The notes beneath the pieces are model-generated. The model saw only the letters and a list, made by a program, of their open reading frames with translations, searched no databases and was not told the origin of the DNA. A stretch of DNA of 64,000 nucleotides, taken from NCBI RefSeq assembly GCF_012641075.1, contig NZ_JAAXLJ010000001.1, forward strand, positions 159,507 through 223,506, read 5' to 3'. Made by a program: the position numbers and the translations under genes. The first letter of the stretch is position 1. Every line of letters begins with the position of its first letter. Below are positions 43,749 through 53,561 of this stretch, one piece after another. This stretch comes from Secundilactobacillus angelensis (lineage in GTDB: Bacteria > Bacillota > Bacilli > Lactobacillales > Lactobacillaceae).

Positions 43749-45107
43749 TCATTGCGGGTCCCAACTACCCTTGAATAGTTGGCTCTTCAATTCTTCAGCC
43801 GTGAGTTTTTGTTTTTGATCAAATCCTTTAAATGGTCGGATAGTCTCCAGTGCTGAATTCTGATACCGCTTGGCCCGGGTTAGTGCGTAGTCCTCTAGAG
43901 AATCGTTTTTAACGTGGGTCATTAACCGCGCGCTCGGTGTGGTATAAGGGTTCTCAATCCGGTCTTCGAGATCTTCTAGTTCTTCTTGATATTCTGGCCC
44001 CAGCTGGATTTGGTTGGCGTACATTTCCAGCCGGCGCATGAGAGCCTTGGCCTTAGCCTGGAACTTAGTGACTGAAGTAGGTTCCTCTTCCGAAACGATT
44101 TCGTTCATTTCGTCGGCTCGCTTAATGACCTTTTCGACTTCTTCCGGGTGTAATGCCGGCGTCATGATGAAATAGCTGGCCATTAATCTTAGAAAACGTA
44201 ACGTTCCAGTTCGAACGCCCACTGAACTGCTGGGATCCAAGTCTAGCATTCTCAGTTCCAGATACTTGACGCCAGTTTTTGGTAAGTCCTTTAAGTTAGA
44301 GTTACCCTTCAGACGAATAGCACCGTGAAATTCATAGTCGGAAATTAATGTCCCATCCTTGGCACCTTTTTCAATCCGGTCGACATAACGCTGTACACTG
44401 GTGTAATCACCTTTGAATTTTGTACCAAACCCGTAGACACTTTGGCGGATACTTCGCACTGGGTGGTCGGGTCCCTCATTCTTATCAAAATAGCCGGCTT
44501 CAGCGATTGGACTGGCACCGAAGAGGTAGGTGATCAACCAGCGATAACGATTAAATCCCTGGGCAATCACAGTGTAGAGGTAGTTTTCTAAGTCTACTCG
44601 ATTGGGAAAACGGTCTTTTAGATGTTCATATACCAATTCAAAAACGTGGTCATCGATACTCAGGTTAATGTGGGCACCACATGGCGTTCCAGCTGCAAAA
44701 CCGTGCCGCTTGACCCATTCGTGCAGATAGGCTTCCTTATCAGGTCCCATTTTGGCGAGTGGAATAGTTGATTTATCCTTGGGTAAACGTGGTGGCATCG
44801 AAAGTGGCCACAAGAGTTCACCTGGTGAAAGCGCAGTTCGCAATGCGTTATTCAAACTAAATAAGTAGTGCATCGCATCCAATGCGTGGCTGGCAGGTGG
44901 CGTCACCACTTCCGACATGGTTTCCAAGAAATCATTGGTGATCCACGGATTAGTTCGTTCATCGCCAGCACCAGCCGGATAAGGCTCCTGACTTAACTCT
45001 CCGGTTTCATCAACTCGCTGCATTTCAATTTCTAGCCCCATGGTGAAATCCTGTGTTTTCGCCACTGCTTCATTATCAAAAATTAATTGCCCGATCTCGC
45101 TAAACAT
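43749..45107 (-). CDS. gshA: glutamate-cysteine ligase
   Basis: Joins glutamate and cysteine to gamma-glutamylcysteine. The 452-residue protein shows GLEIEMQRVDETGELSQEPYP near residue 24 (metal-binding Glu), then PPASHALDAMHYLFSLNNAL, and LWPLSMPPRLP near 98, all typical of the Firmicute GshA. No ATP-grasp GshB domain is fused, so this strain would need another enzyme for glutathione. I take ATG 45107; GTG 45110 directly before it is possible. AGGGGG lies upstream at about 45117-45122. Confidence 0.87.
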   Translation of the reverse strand: MFSEIGQLIFDNEAVAKTQDFTMGLEIEMQRVDETGELSQEPYPAGAGDERTNPWITNDFLETMSEVVTPPASHALDAMHYLFSLNNALRTALSPGELLWPLSMPPRLPKDKSTIPLAKMGPDKEAYLHEWVKRHGFAAGTPCGAHINLSIDDHVFELVYEHLKDRFPNRVDLENYLYTVIAQGFNRYRWLITYLFGASPIAEAGYFDKNEGPDHPVRSIRQSVYGFGTKFKGDYTSVQRYVDRIEKGAKDGTLISDYEFHGAIRLKGNSNLKDLPKTGVKYLELRMLDLDPSSSVGVRTGTLRFLRLMASYFIMTPALHPEEVEKVIKRADEMNEIVSEEEPTSVTKFQAKAKALMRRLEMYANQIQLGPEYQEELEDLEDRIENPYTTPSARLMTHVKNDSLEDYALTRAKRYQNSALETIRPFKGFDQKQKLTAEELKSQLFKGSWDPQ

Positions 45108-45322
45108 CACGAGTTACCCCCTATGTGTATCTGATTAGATTATTAACATTCTATGAGAAAACATTATTCCTTAGTGTACACTTTTCTAATAATGTAGTAC
45201 AGCAAATTCGGTAATTAATTTGTTAAATGCGGTAACAATGCCGGACTAATCGCTTGCGGTTAAGTCCTGTAATCGGTATGCTAAATGCAATGAAAGCGCT
45301 TAATTAGAATGGAGGCATTCAT

Positions 45323-46939
45323 ATGAAAGTCATCGTTATTGGCGGCATCGCAGGCGGACCATCATTTGCCACCCGGTTTCGGCGGTTAAATGAACAAAAC
45401 GAGATTGTAATTCTGGAGCGTGGGGAGTATATCTCCATAGCCAGCTGTGCGTTGCCGTACTATCTAGGTGGCGTTATTACTGATCGCGATTCGCTGATTG
45501 AGCGGACACCAGCAGTGCTGAAACAGAAAAATAACATTGATGTGCGGGTACATCACGAAGTTACCGCCATTGATCCCAAACGACACGTGATAAACGTAAC
45601 TAATCTGGATGCCGATGAACAGTATCAAGAATCCTACGACAAATTGGTGTTGGCAACTGGTGCTAGACCGGTTTTGCCACCAATCAAGGGAATCGAAACG
45701 GCGACCAACGTATTCACGCTACGCAGCTTGGCCGATGGTGATCGCATTAAGAATTATCTCCAGTCGGAAAATCCTAAACGGGTTACCATTCTGGGCGCTG
45801 GCGCAGCGGGTATAGAACTGTCTGAGAATCTACGTCGAATCGGAATGACTGTTACCTTAGTGGACCAAGCTGATCGAGTAATGCAACCCTATGATGGTGA
45901 GCTAACGGACTTTTTGCAGGAAGAACTCGTTAATAATGGTGTCGATGTGAGACTGGGTGAAACGATTGATTTAGTTGAAGAAAATGGTCATGAGCTTCAT
46001 TTATCTGATGGTAGCGTGCTCACGACGGATATGCTGTTGGTCGTTGTTGGCGTCACACCCAACAGTGAGTTAGCTGGGAATGCCGGCTTACAGTTGTCGC
46101 CAGATGGGCACATCATTGTGGATGATCAGCTCGCAACATCAGCCACTGATATTTACGCCATCGGTGATGTGATTGAAACCACTAGTCGCATCACTGGACT
46201 GCCCGTTGCCAGCATGCTCTCCAGCGCCGCCAACCGTCAGGGACATTTACTGGCTGATATATTGAATGGGGAGCCATTACGCTACCCGGGTTTCGTGGGC
46301 GTTAGTGTTGCCAAGGTGTTCAATCTTACCGCTAGTATGGTGGGTTATTCGGAGCAAACCTTGCAGGCAGCAGGTGTCACGAATTACGATAGTTTGTTTA
46401 TTACGCCTTTTGATCACGCTTATTTCTATCCGAATGCCAAACGACTGAATATTAAAGTGCTGTATGAACCCGATACTGGCAGAATTCTAGGAGGCCAATT
46501 TGTTGGTGAAAACGGTGTGGATAAGCGAGCAGGGGAACTGTCTGCAGCAATCGCAGGTGGGTTGACCATCGACGATTTGCCAAGCATCGAGTTGCCGTAT
46601 TCACCGCCATTCTCAGCACCAAGGGATCCGCTGAACCTGGCTGGGTATGTCGGCATTAATCAGCGTCAACAGGCCAATCAAACGGTGCGGTATCGTGACT
46701 TAACTGAGCCGGAAAAATGGGCTGGTACCTTCCTGGATATTCACGAAGCGGGAAAACCAGTCAGCAGTAAAATCGACTCAGATTTGGCAATTCCCTTGAC
46801 CGAACTTCGTGACCGGTTAAATGAAGTTCCAACTGGACACACCGTTTACATCCTTTATCGCAAAGGGCTAGGACCTTACAATGCCAGTCGAATCCTTGCT
46901 GGCAATGGCTATGACGTGAAGATAGTAACAGATGACTAA
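45323..46939 (+). CDS. CoA-disulfide reductase/NADH oxidase-like flavoprotein with degenerate rhodanese domain
   Basis: FAD/NAD(P)H pyridine-nucleotide-disulfide oxidoreductase, 538 residues. FAD-binding GGIAGGPSFATRFRRL at the start; redox cysteine in SIASCALPYYLGG near 43; NAD site VTILGAGAAGIELSENL near 155; FAD-binding DIYAIGDVIE near 280. The C-terminal 90 residues resemble a rhodanese fold (YRDL..., FLDIHEAG..., VYILYRKGLGPYNASRIL), but the active-site Cys position is Tyr, so persulfide chemistry there is unlikely. ATG 45323 follows ATGGAGG. Likely role: thiol redox balance, next to gshA. Confidence 0.85.
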   Translation: MKVIVIGGIAGGPSFATRFRRLNEQNEIVILERGEYISIASCALPYYLGGVITDRDSLIERTPAVLKQKNNIDVRVHHEVTAIDPKRHVINVTNLDADEQYQESYDKLVLATGARPVLPPIKGIETATNVFTLRSLADGDRIKNYLQSENPKRVTILGAGAAGIELSENLRRIGMTVTLVDQADRVMQPYDGELTDFLQEELVNNGVDVRLGETIDLVEENGHELHLSDGSVLTTDMLLVVVGVTPNSELAGNAGLQLSPDGHIIVDDQLATSATDIYAIGDVIETTSRITGLPVASMLSSAANRQGHLLADILNGEPLRYPGFVGVSVAKVFNLTASMVGYSEQTLQAAGVTNYDSLFITPFDHAYFYPNAKRLNIKVLYEPDTGRILGGQFVGENGVDKRAGELSAAIAGGLTIDDLPSIELPYSPPFSAPRDPLNLAGYVGINQRQQANQTVRYRDLTEPEKWAGTFLDIHEAGKPVSSKIDSDLAIPLTELRDRLNEVPTGHTVYILYRKGLGPYNASRILAGNGYDVKIVTDD

Positions 46940-46950
46940 TAAAACAGAAG

Positions 46951-47068
46951 GTGTGACACAACTCGGTAGATTCCAGAATATAACATAAACGAGCACCATT
47001 CCGATGGTCTTTATCGGGATGGTGCTCGTTTATGTTATATGGCCGGAATCTGAGTTGTGGAACAGGTT
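46951..47068. repeat. palindromic intergenic element, family A copy 2
   Basis: GATTCCAGAATATAA at the left and TTATATGGCCGGAATC at the right enclose CATAAACGAGCACCAT with ATGGTGCTCGTTTATG. Outer flanks are ACACAACTC and GAGTTGTGG. It starts 12 bases after the flavoprotein stop. Confidence 0.65.
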
Positions 47069-47177
47069 AAGGCAATATGCAAGTAATGAACTAAAGCAAA
47101 TTCTGGGATGTGTGTGTCAAGAAATTTAACTAAATCCTTGTCAGCATAGACTTATGTTACAAACCTGTTTAGTATTG

Positions 47178-48290
47178 CTACAAGTTATCTAAAAACTGAC
47201 GCACTGCTTGTATCCAGTTAGCAATCCAATCAGAATGCAAACTTAAGATCACCAAGAGCAGCGAGAACACAAACATGAGCACTACCATAATCAGATGTAA
47301 CTTGCGTTGTCGCATGACAATTGCGATATATTCGCGCATCACGGCGTTTGGCAGGAAGAAACCGGCTGTTTTTGAACCGATTCCGGCAGCTTTTAAACCA
47401 ACTGATCGAGCAAAGATGGCAGCACGGAAGGTGTGATAATTGTTGGTCACAAAAATCGTTTTCGGTTTCTTGATTGGAGAGTCGTCAATAATCTTTTTGG
47501 AAAATTGCATGTTTTGATAGGTCGTTTTCGAGGTCGTTTCGGCAAGAGCGTCATTAACAGCAACTCCGTGAGCAACTGCATACTGACGCATGGCTTCACC
47601 TTCAGGAATAGTTTCATCGCCACCCTGCCCGCCAGAAAAAATCATTTTGGGGGCGTGATCAGTTTTTTGTGACTGACGTTGATAGAATTGAATCCCTTTA
47701 TTAATCCGTTGTGCCAGCAGTGGAGTGACCTGATCCCCGTTCATTAAACCAGCACCCAGTACGATGATAAAGTCTTTATTGTGCCGAGGCCAATAAAGCT
47801 GGTACAGCACCAGTACGGTGAGGTAATTATAAAACCAGAAGATGGCATATAGGATACAAAGTGCTGGAAAGGTAGTGAACAGATCAGCCCAGAATACGGG
47901 CAGATGGTTACGGATAAGACTGGTAAAAAACGGTAATAGCAGAATGCCAATCCCTAGATAAAGCGTTAGTGAATTGGCTAATGAGTGGCTTTCTCGACGC
48001 CAAACGAGGGCTGCGTTCCACAGCAGCAAAATGGCTTGAAGGGAGAAGGCCAGGCCGATACAAAACACCACAAACAAGAATAAAAAACCAACTGGATAAA
48101 TAATGGCATTATTGTCGGTACTCAGAATCGTAAGTGCTAGAGCTAACCAAAAACTGTAGAAAAACAAATTGAACCAAATTCCGTTACGCAACCAGGTCCG
48201 ATTATATGTATAACTGGTACCAAAGATAATCAAAAATAATGTGGTAATCAGCCAGCCAACTTTGACGTAGAATAAATAATCGCCTTGCAA
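47178..48290 (-). CDS. YdcF/SanA-like DUF218 membrane protein
   Basis: 370 residues. The N-terminal half has six hydrophobic segments; then a DUF218 domain begins with FIIVLGAGLMNGDQVTPLLA near 176 and continues with MIFSGGQGGDETIPEGEAM and TIFVTNNYHTFRAAIFAR near 280. A last hydrophobic helix is near 340. DUF218 proteins are linked to envelope/cell-wall functions and vancomycin-barrier phenotypes in some bacteria, with unknown chemistry. Start at TTG/ATG 48290 follows GGAGG at about 48299. Confidence 0.8.
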   Translation of the reverse strand: MQGDYLFYVKVGWLITTLFLIIFGTSYTYNRTWLRNGIWFNLFFYSFWLALALTILSTDNNAIIYPVGFLFLFVVFCIGLAFSLQAILLLWNAALVWRRESHSLANSLTLYLGIGILLLPFFTSLIRNHLPVFWADLFTTFPALCILYAIFWFYNYLTVLVLYQLYWPRHNKDFIIVLGAGLMNGDQVTPLLAQRINKGIQFYQRQSQKTDHAPKMIFSGGQGGDETIPEGEAMRQYAVAHGVAVNDALAETTSKTTYQNMQFSKKIIDDSPIKKPKTIFVTNNYHTFRAAIFARSVGLKAAGIGSKTAGFFLPNAVMREYIAIVMRQRKLHLIMVVLMFVFSLLLVILSLHSDWIANWIQAVRQFLDNL

Positions 48291-48453
48291 TAAAAACGCC
48301 TCCTTAATCGTTAAATTAAGTATACCTTAAAAATATAAAGCAACGTTAAAATCACCGATACCTTGGTATTTTGGCTGGAGACGCTTATACTAGAAAGGCT
48401 GGTTTTAACTTAGACATTAAAACCCAAAATGACATAGAGAAAGGATTTTTATT

Positions 48454-49857
48454 TTGGAAAATCAAGCCATTCCGAAAAGGACAATTCTAGCTATCATTGG
48501 CGCGGGGTTAATGGCGTTTTGCGGTGTCCTAACAGAAACATCGATGAACGTTACTTTTCCAACGCTGATGAAGCAATTTGGTCTTTCCATGAGTGTGGTT
48601 CAGTGGCTATCAACCGGTTATCTACTGCTGGTTTCACTGACCATGGCAACTTCGGCGTACATTCAACGCCGGTACAAAATTCGTAGTATCTTTATTTTTT
48701 CAGGAGTGTCATTTATCGTGGGCAGTTTTGTTTGTGCCATGGCACCCAACTTTATCACCTTATTAATTGGCCGACTGATTCAAGCCCTCGCGACGGGTTA
48801 CGCAATTCCGCTATTATTCGCGATTATCTTGCAGCAGATTCCCGTTGCCCGCTTGGGTGTTTTTATGGGCCTTGGCGGCATGGTGGTGGGGGTCGCCCCT
48901 TCACTTGGCCCAACTTACGGTGGGATGAATACCTATCTGTTTACTTGGCGCGAAATTTTCTGGTTCATCTTACCCATTGTTGTGATTGCCGTTCTGCTAG
49001 GTAGCTTTACCATTACACAGAAGATGAAGACGCGTCGTGATACGTTCGATTTTCTCGGCGTGATCCTACTGGGCGCTTCCTTCTTCTTGATTGCTGAGGG
49101 CTTCACGGAAGCGGGCAACTTTGGCTGGCTCAGTATTCAGTTCTGGGGCTTTTTAATCGCCGGTTTACTCGTTATTGGCTTGTTTATTTATCATTCACTT
49201 CATTCCGAACGTGATTTGCTGGACTTGGCGATTTTTAAAACACCGACTTTTGTGTTGAGTATTTTGCCTTACTTCCTGATCCAGTTGATGAATATTGGTA
49301 TTTCGTATTTATTGCCAAATTACAGCCAGCTGGTGTTTGGTGCTAACTCGCTAGTCGCTGGTTCAGCGATTCTATTGGGGAGTCTTGTTGGCGCAATCGT
49401 TCAACCAGTGAGTGGTCGGCTTTTGGATTCACACGGAGCCGGGTACCCAATTCGTATAGGGAGTGTGCTGATTGTCGTGGCGATGGTGTTATTTGCAGTA
49501 TTTGGCCTGCACTTAACGATTCCAATGATTGTTGCTTTCTACACGATCTTTGGCCTAGGCTTTGGTTTTAGCTTTGGTAACGTGATGACCAATGGGATTC
49601 AGCAGGTAGATGGCAAATTACAGCAGGATGCTAACGCCGCTTTCAATACCAGTCAGCAATATGCCGGTTCAATTGGAACTGCAATTATGGCTGCCATTCT
49701 GACGGGTAGCCAGCACAGTCATTCGCATTTGTCACAAGCTGTGCTGTCAGCTCGTGGTGGCGCCCGTGATTTTATCCTGTTAGCCGTTCTGGCTATTGTG
49801 GCCTTCGTTTTGATTATGATTAATTTTCGGAAGCAAGCGAAAAAAATTAAGGTTTAA
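48454..49857 (+). CDS. MFS drug exporter, DHA2 (EmrB/QacA-like) family
   Basis: Proton-driven exporter with about 14 hydrophobic segments over 467 residues. The DHA2 hallmark near the first loop reads ETSMNVTFPTLMKQFGLSMS, motif A is seen as YIQRRYKIRSIFI, and motif C as GGMVVGVAPSLGPTYGG near 150. It starts at TTG 48454 with GAAAGGA upstream. It is monocistronic. Substrates are not predictable. Confidence 0.87.
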   Translation: MENQAIPKRTILAIIGAGLMAFCGVLTETSMNVTFPTLMKQFGLSMSVVQWLSTGYLLLVSLTMATSAYIQRRYKIRSIFIFSGVSFIVGSFVCAMAPNFITLLIGRLIQALATGYAIPLLFAIILQQIPVARLGVFMGLGGMVVGVAPSLGPTYGGMNTYLFTWREIFWFILPIVVIAVLLGSFTITQKMKTRRDTFDFLGVILLGASFFLIAEGFTEAGNFGWLSIQFWGFLIAGLLVIGLFIYHSLHSERDLLDLAIFKTPTFVLSILPYFLIQLMNIGISYLLPNYSQLVFGANSLVAGSAILLGSLVGAIVQPVSGRLLDSHGAGYPIRIGSVLIVVAMVLFAVFGLHLTIPMIVAFYTIFGLGFGFSFGNVMTNGIQQVDGKLQQDANAAFNTSQQYAGSIGTAIMAAILTGSQHSHSHLSQAVLSARGGARDFILLAVLAIVAFVLIMINFRKQAKKIKV

Positions 49858-49927
49858 AATTTTTAAGCCAAATATAGGTAGCAAAAAAACATTTTAGTTG
49901 TGCACAAAACTTTTTTACACAAAACGG

Positions 49928-49956
49928 TTGACACTGATTGGTAAACTCGCTATAGT
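49928..49956 (+). promoter_or_regulatory. promoter of the second T-box transcript
   Basis: TTGACA (49928-49933), 17 bases, TATAGT (49951-49956). Confidence 0.8.
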
Positions 49957-49969
49957 TAGCATCATTAAA

Positions 49970-50228
49970 TATCGATGAGAAATCACTGAGAAGATTTAAG
50001 GAGTCGGAAGCAAGAAGTTTACAGAGAGCGTCAGGGACTGTGATGACGTAACGTCTTGTTTCTCAAAGTTAAATCCGAGTGATCGGGTGCGCCCACTATA
50101 GCGCCAACGTTATGCCGAGTCGACCGGCCGTACGTGAGTGGTTGTGTTTTTTGCACAACAAAAAAGGTGGTACCGCGCTTAAGCGTCCTTTTAGAAAGTT
50201 CAATCTTTCTGAAAGGACGCTTTTTTTG
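49970..50228 (+). promoter_or_regulatory. T-box riboswitch upstream of the oligopeptide-binding protein gene
   Basis: T-box core AAGGTGGTACCGCG at 50164-50177, AGAGAG of stem I at 50022-50027, and a terminator where GCGTCCTTT pairs with AAAGGACGC (inner AGAAAG/CTTTCT) at 50183-50220, followed by seven T. The specifier lies in or near the sequence TTGTTTCTCAAAG (about 50057-50069), but I could not decide the codon by eye. UGGU fits a tRNA with A73. Confidence 0.88.
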
Positions 50229-50289
50229 GCCAGAAGCGCGGGAACATCAACTCATCGATATTAAACACATAGAAATGGAGGAATAGCTA

Positions 50290-51927
50290 ATGAGCACACA
50301 TAAAGGAATGATCGTCATCGTAAGTATCGCAATGGGGATGATGAGCGCCTTATTAGGTGGCTGCGCGTCGACCGTTGTCGGTGGAGCGGGCGGCAATACC
50401 AGCAAAACACTGAAAGTAACTATTCCTGGAGAACCCATGACGATTGACCCCAACAAGTCCATTGAAACGAATGGCGCGGCAGTCATCAGCCAAATCAGTG
50501 AAGGAATTTACAGACGTAACGCGGATAACAAGATTGTGCCAGGCGTCGTTGAGAAAATCGTTAAGCCAACTGAAAATGGGACCAAGTACACTTTCACAAT
50601 TAAGAAAGATGCTAAGTGGCAAAATGGTGATCCTGTCACTTCGCAAGATTTCGTAACATCGATGCAACGCAATGCCGATCCCGCTACTAAGTCGCAAGCA
50701 ACAACGGATACCCAATACATTCAAAACTTCGCTGCTGTCAATAGTGGCAAGATGGATAAGAGTCAACTGGGGATTCACGCCGAAAATAGTCGCACCTTCA
50801 GCATCAAACTTTCTCGACCAGTACCCTATATGAATTATGAATTTGTCAGCTACCGGCCATTAAACACAGCGGCTATTAAGAAATTCGGCAGCAAGTATGG
50901 TTCAAGCGCGGATACGACGGTTGCCAACGGCGCTTACATGATCAAGGGCTGGACCGGTTCAAATGATTCTTGGCACTACGTTAAGAACCCGCACTACTGG
51001 GATGCTAAAGACGTTAAGATTTCAAACATTGACGTTCAAGTCGCTAAGGATGACAACACCGCGCAGAACCTGTTTAATTCCGGTACCGTGCAAGTCACCA
51101 GCATTAATGGTCAGTACGTTAAAGCCAACGCTAATAATAAGTCCGAGGTTGTCACTAAGAATGGTCGGAACAACTACATTTACTTCAATTCTAAGCGGCC
51201 AACGACAGCTAACGAGAACTTCCGTAAAGCCGTTAGCATGGTGATTGATCGAAAAGCACTCGCTGATAACGTGCTCCAGGATGGTTCTACAGCTTCCACT
51301 AACATTGTGCCAAAGGATTACGCTAAGGACCCGACTAATGGCAAGGACTTTATCGATGAAGTGGGTGATCAAGCACCAACGGATGTGAATAAAGCGAAGG
51401 ATTACTGGACTAAGGCTCAAAAAGAGATTGGTAAGGACAAAGTCAGCATCGATTTCTTGGTCGATGATACCGACACCGAAAAGAAGGTTGCTGAATACGT
51501 TCAGGGCGCCGTTGAAAAGAATTTGAAGGGCGTTACGGTTAATATCGTCTCAGTCCCTCATGGTACCCATGTTTCTCGCGACTTTACCACCGACTTCGAT
51601 ATCACAACAGTTGGCTGGGGCCCCGATTATCCAGATGCCCAAAACTTCTTGGATGGGATGCAGAGTCAAAACTCAATCAACTTCTCAAAAACCAAGGATG
51701 ATCAATATGATGCACTGATGGCGAAGGTTAATGATACGAACAAGTACTCAGCAGCCCAACGCTTTGAATTTGAAAAACAAGCAGATAAACGTTTGATGTC
51801 AATCGCGGCGGTTGCACCAACGTTCCAAACCGCACAAGCTCATTTGGTTAATAAAGACGTTGGCGGTCTGAAGTGGGACACCTTGTCGGGCGCTTCAGGA
51901 CAGTTGCAGTACGCTTACTGGAAATAA
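50290..51927 (+). CDS. oligopeptide ABC transporter substrate-binding lipoprotein (OppA family)
   Basis: 545-residue extracytoplasmic lipoprotein. The signal peptide ends in a lipobox LGGC at residues 19-22. SBP family 5 features include GEPMTIDPNKS near 45, YTFTIKKDAKWQNGDPVTSQ near 100 and the C-terminal VGWGPDYPDAQNFLDGMQS near 435. ATG 50290 follows GGAGG at 50277-50281. No permease genes follow, so it must use a transporter encoded elsewhere. T-box control means that peptide uptake rises when one amino acid is short. Confidence 0.88.
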   Translation: MSTHKGMIVIVSIAMGMMSALLGGCASTVVGGAGGNTSKTLKVTIPGEPMTIDPNKSIETNGAAVISQISEGIYRRNADNKIVPGVVEKIVKPTENGTKYTFTIKKDAKWQNGDPVTSQDFVTSMQRNADPATKSQATTDTQYIQNFAAVNSGKMDKSQLGIHAENSRTFSIKLSRPVPYMNYEFVSYRPLNTAAIKKFGSKYGSSADTTVANGAYMIKGWTGSNDSWHYVKNPHYWDAKDVKISNIDVQVAKDDNTAQNLFNSGTVQVTSINGQYVKANANNKSEVVTKNGRNNYIYFNSKRPTTANENFRKAVSMVIDRKALADNVLQDGSTASTNIVPKDYAKDPTNGKDFIDEVGDQAPTDVNKAKDYWTKAQKEIGKDKVSIDFLVDDTDTEKKVAEYVQGAVEKNLKGVTVNIVSVPHGTHVSRDFTTDFDITTVGWGPDYPDAQNFLDGMQSQNSINFSKTKDDQYDALMAKVNDTNKYSAAQRFEFEKQADKRLMSIAAVAPTFQTAQAHLVNKDVGGLKWDTLSGASGQLQYAYWK

Positions 51928-51950
51928 TTACATAGAAGCTGGCTTCAAGC

Positions 51951-52015
51951 CGCTTCTCTGAGGTACTCAAGCTTGGGTATGCTTGGGTATCTGAGATAAG
52001 CGGCTTGGGGGAAGC
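51951..52015. other. long imperfect hairpin between the peptide-binding and amidohydrolase genes
   Basis: CAAGCCGCTTCTCTGAGGTA near 51955 pairs with TATCTGAGATAAGCGGCTTG near 51988-52007. There is no T run after it, so it is not a normal terminator; it may process or stabilise the mRNA between the genes. Confidence 0.5.
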
Positions 52016-52045
52016 TGCTGGACAAAAAGAAAGGTGGTGGTTGAT

Positions 52046-52168
52046 ATGTCATACGCGTTAGTCTCAACTCAAGATGATGGTCCGTTACAGTTAAAAAACT
52101 TACATATAAAGAGGAGAAATTATTATGACAAAAATCAACTATACCAACGCAGCAATTTACAACCATGA
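52046..52168 (+). other. possible 40-codon ORF before the amidohydrolase gene
   Basis: ATG 52046 with AAGGTGGTGG upstream opens MSYALVSTQDDGPLQLKNLH and ends at 52166, overlapping the amidohydrolase start by 44 bases in another frame. The ribosome binding site is good but no homology is known to me. It may be a coupling ORF or chance. Confidence 0.25.
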
Positions 52169-53393
52169 CGCACAGGACTTTGAAGCTAATCACTATGTCG
52201 TAGTCGATACGGAAACGGGTAAGATCGTTGAAACTGGTGAAGGCACGGTCAGCAGCGCCGTTCAAGTCGATGAAACAGTGGATATGAAGGGTAAGTACAT
52301 CATGCCGGGGATCATGAACGCTCACACCCATATCACCAGCATTCCAACCTACTGGTGGCGCGATGGCGAAGAGGACCGGCATTCAGATTCTCGTGAATTT
52401 AACACCATGTATGCCATTCAAAACATGAAGGACGCTATCAACAACGGGATTACTTACATTCGTAACGTTGGTGCTGCTTATGATATCGATATCGAAATTA
52501 AGAAAATGCAGGAAAAAGGCATGATCAAAGGACCTAAGGTGATGACATCCGGCCGGGCATTTACCATGACTGGTGGTCACGGTTCAGGCAGCGGTCATGA
52601 AGTCGACGGTGTGGATGAAATGATCAAGGGCGTTCGTACCGCCATGAAGAAGGGTGTCGACAACATTAAGCTCATGGTCACTGGTGGCGTGCTAAAGAAC
52701 GGTGAAACACCAGATGATATTCAGTTTAATGAAGACGAAGTAAGAGCTGCCGTTGTTGAAGCTCACCATAAGGGCAAGACGGTTGCTGCCCACGTTCAAG
52801 GGGCTGAAGGCGTCAAAGAAGCTGCCCGAGCTGGTGTTGATACCGTTGAACATGCTTTCAACATTGATGATGAAACCATCAAGATCTTTAAGGAACACGG
52901 TACGGCTGTCGTCCCAACGATGAACGCCATGTACGCGATTTATGAATACGGCGAAAAGACCGTACCAGAGTGGGCACGGCGCAAGGTTATTGTGAACATC
53001 GAGAAGCATTTCGCAAGCATTACCAAGGCAGCCGCAGCTGGAATTCCAATCGCCATGGGAACGGATGCTGGGACACCATACAACGGGTTCCAAAGCGAAA
53101 GTGCTTATGAAATTCAACTATACGTTGATAAAGCGGGCATGACACCTGCTCAAGCTATTGATACGGCTACGATCAACTGTGCCCGGGCCATGCACGTTGA
53201 TAAGGAATATGGTGAAATTGCAGTAGGTAAATACGCCGACTTTATTGCCATGGCCGAGAACCCAATCGAGGATATTTCAGTTATTCAGCACGAAAAAGAC
53301 GTTTATCAAAACGGTGTGAATGTTCACCGAGCAGTTGCGCAGGTTGAAGCTGGGCAACAAGTATCGAGTGAGATGGAAGCTGTTGGTCGCTAA
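52125..53393 (+). CDS. amidohydrolase-superfamily enzyme (imidazolonepropionase/prolidase-like)
   Basis: Metal-dependent hydrolase, 422 residues. Metal ligands are seen in NAHTHITS near 64-70, HHKGKTVAAHVQGAEG near 215, TVEHAFN near 243 and GTDAGTPYNG near 310. Relatives include Xaa-Pro/Xaa-Arg dipeptidases and imidazolonepropionases. ATG 52125 follows AGAGGAG. Its place behind a peptide-binding lipoprotein on a T-box transcript suggests a dipeptidase-like role, which is inference. Confidence 0.8.
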   Translation: MTKINYTNAAIYNHDAQDFEANHYVVVDTETGKIVETGEGTVSSAVQVDETVDMKGKYIMPGIMNAHTHITSIPTYWWRDGEEDRHSDSREFNTMYAIQNMKDAINNGITYIRNVGAAYDIDIEIKKMQEKGMIKGPKVMTSGRAFTMTGGHGSGSGHEVDGVDEMIKGVRTAMKKGVDNIKLMVTGGVLKNGETPDDIQFNEDEVRAAVVEAHHKGKTVAAHVQGAEGVKEAARAGVDTVEHAFNIDDETIKIFKEHGTAVVPTMNAMYAIYEYGEKTVPEWARRKVIVNIEKHFASITKAAAAGIPIAMGTDAGTPYNGFQSESAYEIQLYVDKAGMTPAQAIDTATINCARAMHVDKEYGEIAVGKYADFIAMAENPIEDISVIQHEKDVYQNGVNVHRAVAQVEAGQQVSSEMEAVGR

Positions 53394-53407
53394 TAGTTGA
53401 ATCGTCG

Positions 53408-53437
53408 AAAGTCATCGCCAAGTGCGGTGGCTTTTTT
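53408..53437 (+). terminator. terminator after the amidohydrolase gene
   Basis: AAGTCATCGC pairs (with G-U pairs) with GCGGTGGCTT and is followed by TTTTTA. Confidence 0.7.
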
Positions 53438-53561
53438 AGTGTTTTGAAAAGTTACGGCAACTTTAAGAATGTTCCCTTGATAACTTCTCGATTAGGTGAT
53501 TGCACTAGGAACTGGTAAAATAGAGGCAACTTTAAGGTAGCATTGAAATGGAGGAATAAAA

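Noticed and set aside
51951..52015. Intrinsic terminator after the peptide-binding protein gene.
   Set aside because: The hairpin is long but followed by GGGGGAAGCTGCTGG and no T run.
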